Origin: Lamellibrachia satsuma
Lineage: Eukaryota; Annelida; Polychaeta; Sabellida; Siboglinidae
Reading direction: 5' to 3'
Assembly: GCA_033239005.1 (NCBI GenBank)
Contig: BSQZ01000078.1
Coordinates: 1,148,542-1,212,541 of the forward strand
Length of the DNA: 64,000 bases
In this document: positions 55,150-64,000 of the stretch, piece by piece
Numbering within the stretch: the first letter of the stretch is position 1
Layout: each line of letters opens with the position of its first letter
Translations under genes and position numbers: made by a program
The notes under the pieces: model-generated
Databases searched by the model: none
Seen by the model: the letters and a program-made list of their open reading frames with translations, nothing else
What the model was told of the DNA's origin: nothing

Positions 55150-55990
55150 CTTCCAGATCAGCTCCTTTCACTGCACAATATGTTTGATGCTTCAATAGAG
55201 CAGAGTGGACCAAGGGAATGCCAGGCACAGCCACAGGTGGGAGGATGACACAGGCAGACTGGCCAGACACATGGAAACTGCAGCTAATGAGAGCAAGTGT
55301 GAAGTGGTGCACATTGGTAAAAGGATCACATAGCATAGATCCACCACAGTCAACAATGAGGAGACAGAGACTCCATCAATGACTAGACTGCAGGATTATC
55401 TTAGAGTAAAAGGATCACATAGCATAGATCCACCACAGTCAACAATGGGGAGACAGAGACTCCATCAATGACTAGACTGCAGGATTATCTTAGAGTAAAA
55501 GGATCACATAGCATAGATCCACCACAGTCAACAATGGGGAGACAGAGACTCCATCAATGACTACACTGCAGGATTATCTTAGAGTAAAAGGATCACATAG
55601 CATAGATCCACCACAGTCAACAATGGGGAGACAGAGACTCCATCAATGACTAGACTGCAGGATTATCTTAGAGTGCAAGTAGAGAATGTGTTGACACAAA
55701 AATAAAACTGAACTTTTAGAACTAGCTAAAAATACTAATTATAATAATAATAATACAGTATTGGGCATGAATAGAACATCTTTAAGTTACCTATATTTAG
55801 AAAAGGAAACAGTTCATAAATTCTACATCACATTAAAAATAAGGCCTCACTTAGAATGTTTAAATTTTATTACAGTTTTATTACCAATGTTCAAGAGAGA
55901 GAGGAAATCGGTTGAAGAAGCCCAGGTGATAGGATGAGGATCCTATTACCAATCTCAGTCTGTCACTAAGAGGATTGTGTTGTGTCAATG
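55150..55990 (+). mobile_element. LINE fragment with an expanded minisatellite inside
   Basis: Plus-strand pieces in different frames read SKCEVVHIGKR (after the RT palm), YLEKETVHKFYITL and IRPHLECLNFITVLLPMFKR, matching the KCEVMHIG...RPHLEYA...KRD segment of CR1/L2-like elements. Between them lies an 89-bp repeat array. Decayed. Confidence 0.75.
55320..55673. repeat. 89-bp tandem repeat, four copies
   Basis: Each unit starts aggatcacatagcatagatc; starts at 55,322, 55,411, 55,500 and 55,589. Copies are almost identical. Located within the LINE fragment. Confidence 0.95.
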
Positions 55991-56764
55991 ATACTGATTG
56001 TATAAACTTCCTGATAAATGTCAGTTATGTCACTCCAAATCAAGCGAACAGCAGTTATGAAGTAATAGACCAGCAGTTTCAATGACAGACATGGCATATC
56101 ACATGGCATATCACATTGACAACACACGATCCTAGGCTGCATATGAAACACCACATCTACTATTCATTGACTGGAAATAGGAGCCCATTATTTTGGCAGA
56201 TGCAATGTTTCCATGGGAATGTTTTAACAAAGTATCAATTCAGGTTACAAAGTCCCACTGCTGTTTTATAGTTGGACTGTAAGTTGTTTATAAGGGCAGA
56301 CGCACTATAAACAGGACAAGTGTTTTGGGATTTCTCACGGTCCTCTGTAACTCAGCTGGTGTAGGCTGTATTTGGGACATCTGGGAATTCTGGAATATGT
56401 CTCGTTGATAGTTAAAAGCAACACCGGAAAACACATGCATCTGAGAACACAACACTCCCCGGTGAAGAGCCTTCTATGTGTCTAATTGTCTATGTGTATC
56501 TTATGTTTACAACGCATGAATTAACACAGACTTGGACAATAATTCATTGAATGCTGTAGAACAGGGCATTAAAAATTAAAAAAAATTTATACTCCACTAA
56601 TGCTATTAAAAACGAGCAGATTCACAGCATAAGTGTCATAGTCTACCAATGTGCCATTTTCCCTGTTTGACATACAGGTGTATATGGTTTCAAGGTACAA
56701 AAAATCCTTGAAAGTGTGTACTGTTGCAAATTTACTGGCACTTTATTTAAGACTTATTAACAAG

Positions 56765-56815
56765 ATCCAGATGGCAAGTGGACAAGGAAGCCATTGGCTT
56801 ATCGAGAGTCCAACA
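56765..56815 (-). mobile_element. LINE 3'UTR scrap, minus strand
   Basis: ggacaaggaagccattggct is the inverse of the 3'UTR signature of the 9,298 LINE family; about 50 bp are recognisable. Confidence 0.65.
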
Positions 56816-56864
56816 TTTTTTGCCATGAGAAAAGAACTGTGTGTTTTGTTGTTGAGGTGGCCGA

Positions 56865-56945
56865 TTATGATTAACTCAGTGCCTCGATGAGAGACTTATC
56901 ATGATTAACTCAGTGCCTCGATGAGAGACTTATCATGATTAACTC
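56865..56945. repeat. 36-bp tandem duplication
   Basis: atgattaactcagtgcctcg followed by atgagagacttatc occurs twice, with a third partial copy. Confidence 0.85.
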
Positions 56946-56999
56946 GGGAATCACTTCATATTATTCATTCATTTGTAAATTTATAACGAAATAAATATA

Positions 57000-58590
57000 A
57001 ACACACACAATTTTCATATAGTCGATATTATTCTAACTCATACTTGCTAATTATAAACTTTCTTGCATAAGAACAGACATACACACACATTTATAAAGGT
57101 GGGGTATGATATCCAGGGTGGGGGGAAGATACCCTAGGGTATCTTCCCTCCTAGGGGGAAGATGTCCAGGGGGAAGATACCCTGCCACACCAGAACTAAA
57201 ATACTGATCTGTCCCCTACCCAGGATGGTTTCCCTAAGGACACATAGGTCAGACAGCTGAAGATGACTGGTGTTGATGTGACAAACCAATGACAGGGGTG
57301 TCAAGTTAACAGAGGTGTAGTGTTATGTAAAATGCCTGTGTTTTTATTACACCATCAGCAGAGTGTCACCCTGTCTTAGGGTCATGTTCGCCCTGGAATG
57401 TGTTTTTTTTAGATTTAACTCAAGTATTCTTCCCACTCAAACATTCTTTCTGACACACCAACCTCACCCAGACCCAGACGTGTAGTTACATACTGTAACA
57501 TATTTTTTGCATGTTTTCATACCTCGCAATAACTGGAAAGTATTTTTTTAACCTTCCTTGCACTTACATTTCTTCAAAATTTTACTTCAGGTTCTATGGA
57601 ATAAAATATGTGTGATTTGCGGAAAGTGATTTACAAAGCTAAGCTGCAGAACTAGCTCATATGACTGACTGATATGTTAATAAGCATTCTAACTTGTGCC
57701 AGGCTAAATAGCTAAGATAAATATCAAAGCAGACATAAACCATCGACCTTGACAAAGTCACTGGGTTGCTATCAATACAGCCAGCTGTTTATTCAACTAC
57801 ATCAAAATATGCAATGCCCGCTGATAGAAATGACCCAATCTATCACTTCTTACATCCATCAATATTCGCCACAGTAGTCTTGCACATATACAATTTCACT
57901 GCTTGGCCCAAGTGACATATAGACAATGTCATAGTTACAGCATTGTAAACAAACTAATTTAATAGAAATAGGTAATTTTCTAAATGGGCTGTTTCTTCAG
58001 ATATTCGGCAGTTTGGAACGACCTTGCATCTCTAACAGTTAAATGTAATCTATTTAGCATCCATCAAGTATTTATTATCTGTTACAGATTGGTGCTACGT
58101 GTTACAATATAATTATTAGTTTTAACTGCAATATTATTATTTATCTGCAATGTATGATTATAAATCCTGCATACAACATTCCTGTTAATTTCAAACTGAT
58201 TTCAGTTTCATCAGCATCATGAGATACAATTCATATGACCTTCACATTCACATGACCTTCAATGAACACATTTTGGCAAATCCAGGAATTATGTACCAAT
58301 ATCATTCCTGATTGCCCCTTAATGTCCGAACAGCCGTGACTGAAACCTTAATAAAAGCAATAAGGCACGATTGCTTATCATTAAGATTAGACACTTACTG
58401 AGCCAGCCTTGGAGACAGGTCAAGAGGTCAACACAACAGCTCCCCCTAGCAGCGCAATCATATTATAATGATAATGACAATGAGAAGTATTGATCTCTTC
58501 TTAGAAACGTTCATAGTGTGTGAGTGCATCATTTTATGCCCTATTACAATGTTGCTAATAACTATTAAAACAAACTAATAAAAAAATGTT
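57000..58590. other. Stretch without a recognised gene
   Basis: 57,080-57,185 holds ggggaagata and atcttcccc strings with a perfect 26-bp palindrome at 57,123-57,148. No coding frame of note in the rest. Confidence 0.45.
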
Positions 58591-58860
58591 GGGAGCGGTA
58601 GCATAGCGGTTAGAAATATCAGGCTTTCAATCAAGAGAACTTGGGTTGAAATCCTCCTGCTGCCATTTCAAAGCTTTGGCAATTTCGTTCATCTCAAGTT
58701 GCCACAGTTCACTCAGGTGTGTAAATGAGTACCTGGCTATAGACTGAGGCGGATATCTGAACAAACAGTTTTTGCAGCGTGGCTGAATGCTTCCGAGAGA
58801 AGTCGAGATGGCGTTGGAATGAACAGGTCTGCCAGGGGGTTAAGTGTAAAGCGCTTTGAA
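58591..58860 (+). mobile_element. tRNA-derived SINE (copy 4)
   Basis: Begins gggagcggtagcatagcggt (A-box-like), B-box-like gggttgaaatcc, then tttggcaatttcgttcatct, cactcaggtgtgtaaatgag and ggaatgaacaggtctgccag. Same body as the minus-strand copy at 49,670-49,925, with an extended tail. Confidence 0.85.
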
Positions 58861-59039
58861 CACGAATGCGTTTTATAAGAATGCTTTGATTGCATTCTTC
58901 AGTATATAAGAATTTACCTTTTAAAATAGTGTAACACTTAATAAAGTCCACTTTGATACAAACAATGATCTAGAGTTTATTATGATTACTGTCATTAATA
59001 TAACTGTCCATCTTTGCTTTCAGTAGCACATCAATTGTG

Positions 59040-61145
59040 TGCATGTCACTTAGTTTTATACAGTGCATCCACTATGTACTCCACAGACATACACATTAGC
59101 TTTACACAGTGCATCGACCGGTTACTCCACAGACATACACATTAGCTTTACACAGTGCATCCGCTAGGTACTCCACAAGCATACACATTAGTTTTACACA
59201 GTACATCCACTAGGTACTCCACAGACATACACATTAGTTTTGCACAGTGCATCTACCAGGTACTCCACAGACATACACATTAGCTTTACACAGTGCATCC
59301 ACTAGGTACTCCACAGATATACACATTAATTTTATACAGTACATCCAATAGGTACTCAACATACATACATATTAGCTTTACACAGTGCATCCACCAGGTA
59401 CTCCACAGACATACACATTAGTTTTACACAGTACATCCACTAGGTACTCAACAGACATACACATTAGTTTTATACAGTACATCCACTAGGTACTCAACAA
59501 ACATACACATTAGCTTTACACAGTGCATCCATTAGGCACTCCACATACATACACATTAGTTTTATACAGTACATCCACTAGGTACTCCACATACATATAC
59601 ATTAGTTTTATACAGTACATCCACTAGGTACTCAACAAACATACACATTAGCTTTACACAGTGCATCCACCAGGTACTCCACAGACGTACACATTAGTTT
59701 TATACAGTACATCCACTAGGTACTCCACAGACATACACATTAGTTTTATACAGTGCATCCACTAGGTACTCCACAGACATACACATTAGTTTTACACAGT
59801 ACATCCACTAGGTACTCCACAGACATACATATTAGTTTTATACAGTACATCCACTAGGTACTCCACAGACATACACATTAGTTTTACACAGTACTCCACA
59901 GACATACACATTAGCTTTACACAGTACATCCACTAGGTACTCCACAGACATACACATTAGTTTTACACAGTGCATCCACTAGGTACTCCACAGACATACA
60001 CATTAGTTTTACACAGTACATCCACTAGGTACTCCACAGACATACACATTAGTTTTATACAGTACATCCACTAGGTACTCCACAGACATACACATTAGTT
60101 TTACACAGTACTCCACATACATACACATTAGCTTTACACAGTGCATCCACTAGGTACTCCACAGACATACACATTAGTTTTACACAGTACATCCACTAGG
60201 TACTCCACAGACATACACATTAGTTTTATACAGTACATCCACTAGGTACTCCACAGACATACACATTAGTTTTACACAGTACTCCACAGACATACACATT
60301 AGCTTTACACAGTGCATCCACTAGGTACTCCGCATACATACACATTAGTTTTACACAGTGCATCCACTAGGTACTCCACAGACATACACATTAGTTTTAC
60401 ACAGTACATCCACCAGGTACTCCACAGGCATATACATTAGCTTTATACAGTGCATCCACTAGGTACTCCACAAGCATACACATTAGCTTTACACAGTGTA
60501 TCCACTAGGTACTCCACAGACATACACATTAGTTTTACACAGTGCATCCACCAGGTACTCCACATACATACACATTAGCTTTACACAGTGCATCCACTAG
60601 GTATGCCACATATATACACATTAGCTTTACACAGTGCATCCACCAGGTACTCCACAGACATACACATTAGTTTTACACAGTGCATCCACTAGGTACTCCA
60701 CAGACATACACATTACTTTTATACAGTACTCCACAGACATACACATTAGCTTTACACAGTACATCCACTAGGTACTCCACATACATACACATTAGTTTTA
60801 CACAGTACTCCACAGACATACACATTAGCTTTACACAGTGCATCAACTAGGTACTCCACATACATACACATCAGTTTTACACAGTGCATCCACTAGGTAC
60901 TACATACATACACATTAGTTTTACATAGTGCATCTACTAGGTACTCCACTGATATACACATTAGCTTTACACAGTGCATCTACTAGGTACTCCACTGATA
61001 TACACATTAGCTTTACACAGTGCATCTACTAGGTACTCCACTGATATACACATTAGCTTTACACAGTGCATCCACCAGGTACTCCAGACATACACATTAG
61101 TTTTACACAGTGCATCCACTAGGTACTCCACAGACATACACATTT
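59040..61145. repeat. 46-bp satellite array, about 2.1 kb
   Basis: Some 45 units of the type ttttacacagtgcatccact, aggtactccacagacataca, cattag. Variants alternate agc/agt before tttacac, gcatcc/acatcc and tccac/tcaac. Shortened units lacking gcatccactaggtactc-type sequence recur at about 59,885, 60,105, 60,270, 60,725 and 60,800. No gene; frames through it are artefacts. Confidence 0.95.
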
Positions 61146-61149
61146 TACC

Positions 61150-62748
61150 CACTCATTTTACACAGCAGGCTTCTACAGTGTGGCAACATTTAGTTCAGTT
61201 ATCGGTTTTATCAGCTGTTGGCAGAACACTTGCTCTCAGGAACTGGCCAAAAACATCTGTTCACAGGAGCTAATGGACTGTGGCATAGCTAAGTACCTGG
61301 TGATCAGCTCTCCTAACTTTATGGCCCCATGATTGCACACAGGTTGGTCATATAACCTGTACATGATAAGAGTGTGCATTAAATCATATCATTTATATTT
61401 TGTAGTTCCTGGTCTGCAGCAACAGGTGGAGCTGCATACATGTAAATTATGTGCATTATTTACAACAGTCACAATTAGTTATGATTACATAACATGTTTT
61501 CATGCTTGGCAATAATCCATAGAATATTTTTTTTTCTTTGAACTCCGATTTCTTTGAATGTTTTATGGAATACGTGTGCTAACAGAATAACCTGTTGGGT
61601 AAATCTAGAATATTTTGTATGGTGCCCCATGCTGATTTATTTACTCATACTGGATGCAGAAAGTTACACACATATACACATGCACGCACACCACATACAT
61701 ACATACATACATGGACACAGTCATGGCATGCTACCCTGGATAGATAAAAAGGATAAGGAATATCTATTCAGATCCATGTGTAAAGAGTATAGATGGAAAG
61801 ATACCTCTCAAAATTTTATGGATCTTTTTCTGCACTGTCTCAATACGGGTTGACCCACCGATAGGCATCGGTATCTTTAGAAGATTAAATCATGAGCATA
61901 ACAGAGCCTCATAGAAACTAACGTGTTGATAAGAAGCAAACACAAGTAAATGTTTCCCATTCAACTCTTTGGACTGATCAACCTACAGACAAAAGATGTG
62001 TGATCTATTCATCTGTTAAGTCTGACTTCGGACCACAAAGTCAAAAACATTAACCTCACTAGGATTGTTCTGGCCAGTGCGTGACATTAGCTGCAACTTT
62101 CCCACAGGTCAGAAATAGAAACCCACTATTTTTTTCTCAGATTTGCAACTTTCCCACACAAATGCTTCAAGGGGAATGTGAATAAAAAGCAAAATTCTAA
62201 TGAAGTTTAATGAAGATTTACATGTTTTCCTAGTGTACATTTTATTGATTGTGCAACACATTTCTTCATATAAATGCAATTATGTTTCCTCATTCTTCCC
62301 AATGTAGCTTATAGTTCACTTTCATGGAATCCACCTTCCAAAAATATCATCTGACTCCACTCTAGCCTGAACTGCCTCATTGTCTGAAAGTAGATTCATC
62401 TACTTGCTTCCTGGCATCTGTCTGCACATCTACATCTTCTAATCAGTCCAGACTGTGATTGTTCTTGTACGCACAAGCCTAGCTAGAGATGACTCTCTCA
62501 GAATACATGACACTTTGTGGAATATTGGACCATTCTATTTCATTGTATGTCTAGTAATAAGCCGACAGGGATTGCATCCACGGGGAATCAGAAACATGTA
62601 CTGTTCATCAATTTCCAATGAAAAATGTATTGATCTGGTTAGAAGTCTGTACTGTATGACCCCATAAAAGGTCACAACCAAATATATTTGTTGTACCGTG
62701 TATTGCAAGGAAACACAAACGTTAATAACATTTCGAGATGACTGATTC

Positions 62749-62750
<2 letters not shown>
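61150..62750. other. Stretch without a recognised gene
   Basis: A frame at 61,554-61,853 contains a His-rich microsatellite translation followed by WIDKKDKEYLFRSMCKEYRW, without a known domain. A (catacata) tract lies near 61,692-61,712. Nothing else recognised. Confidence 0.4.

Positions 62751-62751
<1 letters not shown>

Positions 62752-62828
<77 letters not shown>
62752..62828. repeat. (AT)n microsatellite
   Basis: About 77 bp of alternating A and T, 50 bp before a SINE head. Confidence 0.95.
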
Positions 62829-62834
<6 letters not shown>

Positions 62835-62875
62835 GCTATATTGTAATCTTTATAATTAAAATGTCAGTAGATATG

Positions 62876-63065
62876 AGTATTGGCTCAGTGGCTCAACGGT
62901 TTGGTGCTTGCCTCCTGACCAGGAGGTATGAGTTTGAACCCCAGGCCGGGGCCAACCTAGCTGGTGTAACTTGCTGATTCGTCTAGCACCTGGTGTATTG
63001 GAAGGAAGTTGAATGTCTCTTTCGGACTTACTGTTAACTTTTAAGTCTTTTCACTCCACGATGGA
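62876..63065 (+). mobile_element. tRNA-derived SINE (copy 5, another head)
   Basis: Starts tattggctcagtggctcaac with A-box-like tggctcaacgg and B-box-like gagtttgaacccc. The body differs from copies 1, 3 and 4. It abuts a minus-strand LINE 3' fragment. Confidence 0.7.
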
Positions 63066-63069
63066 ACAT

Positions 63070-63275
63070 AGGCCATCAACAATTCCTTATCACTGGACAC
63101 AATTTTGGGTGTGCGTTTGCTGTTTTCCATTTAAATTCTGCTTTTGACATTTCTATTTCTACTTCTCTGCACCAGTTGTTTCTTGGCCTTCCCCTTTTTC
63201 TTATGTCCCGAGGGTTCCATGCGAGCACCTGTCTTGTGTTGGCTTCCTGCGAGTATGGCCTATCCATAAGCCTTT
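63070..63275 (-). mobile_element. LINE C-terminal fragment, minus strand
   Basis: Minus-strand frame reads QVLAWNPRDIRKRGRPRNNW followed by CREVEIEMSKAEF, the G-R-P-R-x-x-W tail typical of many LINE polyproteins. Confidence 0.75.
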
Positions 63276-63482
63276 CGGGTGATACATCAAAATCCTTGTA
63301 CAGGTCCCTTCTACCTAGTGAGTAGTGGTTATGTCGGAGGAAGTAAAAGATCCAATACAGGTAATAAATATGTAACTTGTTGTGGACCCACAGAGTGGTG
63401 GTCTCTCTCTCTAACCCACCACTGGTGTGAATGCACCCAACTCAACAATACTCTAGTCACATCATATATATATCTAGTACAG

Positions 63483-63643
63483 AGAGGCATGAGCTGTAAC
63501 GGACGAAGACAACCTCCCCCAACAGCCAGCGGGAACAACAGCCCCTCCTCCCCTAACAGCTTTCTGTCCCCACCCATTCAACTGTCCATGTGCCAAGAAG
63601 ATTCTAGCCATTTCAAGAAGTTGAAAATGTTGAGTGTGTTTAC
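63483..63643 (+). CDS. Weak candidate internal exon, low-complexity protein
   Basis: Between ctagtacag and c|gtaaga the frame reads RGMSCNGRRQPPPTASGNNS, then a Ser/Pro-rich stretch and HFKKLKMLSVF, about 54 codons. Base composition is more GC-rich than the flanks, and the donor is good. No known domain; it cannot be joined in frame directly to the candidate exon at 48,632. A real exon of a gene running off the right edge is possible. Confidence 0.3.
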
Positions 63644-64000
63644 GTAAGAAGGGCAGTGTATTCAGCACACCTGTCATGTGCATATTGATCATCATAAATG
63701 TCCCTACAAGATTAACAGTGTTATTTTTTATACTGGTTCGGTTATCTATAGAATGCATTAACCTAAGAAGCGATATTGCTGTTGAACAACTGGCAATGTA
63801 GGATCTTTCAAATACCGATTAGGAATGTCAGTCTAAATTGTGCTTGGCCAATTTGAAACTGATTGATGTGGTCGGGGATGCCATAGTCACAGACTACCTG
63901 GACTATGACTTAACCTCGTCCGTATGAGTATGGTTCCATTCCTGGTTGACGCCACACACAGACGTAGTATTGTAGGCCGTACCAGCAATACAACTGTAAC

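Noticed and set aside
58591..58660. True tRNA gene at the head of the SINE
   Set aside because: A and B boxes are present, but the cloverleaf is degraded and a SINE body follows directly.
59040..61145. Regularly spaced repeats as a CRISPR array
   Set aside because: Units are contiguous and the variable parts are not unique spacers; a eukaryotic satellite.

Overview
The window is nuclear DNA of a metazoan. It has spliced genes with GT-AG introns, no operons and no ribosome binding sites, and it is AT-rich by eye. It is crowded with non-LTR retrotransposon pieces, tRNA-derived SINEs, DNA-transposon remnants, minisatellites and long (AT)n tracts. The ciliary gene BBS1 next to an animal universal stress protein (a family I know from cnidarians and lophotrochozoans but not from vertebrates) points to an aquatic invertebrate, plausibly a mollusc or other lophotrochozoan. 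The sequence alone does not fix the species.

Layout. 1-800: GC-rich stretch with the probable first coding exon (595-798, minus strand) of an unrecognised acidic protein. 800-7,500: no confident gene; an older repeat family in two copies, a LINE 3' end with an (AT)n tail, and nested inverted repeats. 7,569-37,883 (+): BBS1, with fourteen coding exons that join in frame to 576 codons plus stop; only the short 5'-most coding exon was not found. Its introns hold a nearly full RT-bearing LINE inside a TIR-flanked DNA element (9,267-12,194), SINEs, LINE 3' scraps and, in one 19-kb intron (17,398-36,429), a shrunken hAT transposase, several LINE fragments and many tandem repeats. The last BBS1 exon runs directly into a 65-bp minisatellite made from its own 3' coding end. 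40,899-45,060 (-): a universal stress protein gene (four coding exons, 162 residues, plus a probable 5'UTR exon), convergent with BBS1. An hAT-type MITE with a perfect 8-bp target duplication (43,258-43,910) sits in its first intron. 45,000-45,250: GC-rich probable promoter, perhaps bidirectional. 45,250-64,000: gene-poor, with a second LINE copy carrying endonuclease and RT parts (52,131-54,175, minus), LINE and SINE fragments, a 2.1-kb array of a 46-bp satellite (about 59,040-61,145) and two weak candidate exons.

The two recognised proteins have no known joint pathway. BBS1 is a BBSome subunit for ciliary membrane-protein trafficking; the universal stress protein is a small soluble ATP-binding protein. 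I found no clearly new biological system. The most notable signals are sequence-structural: tandem duplications that copied BBS1 exon ends together with splice sites or the stop codon, minisatellites grown inside LINE coding sequence, and a few well-bounded mobile elements.
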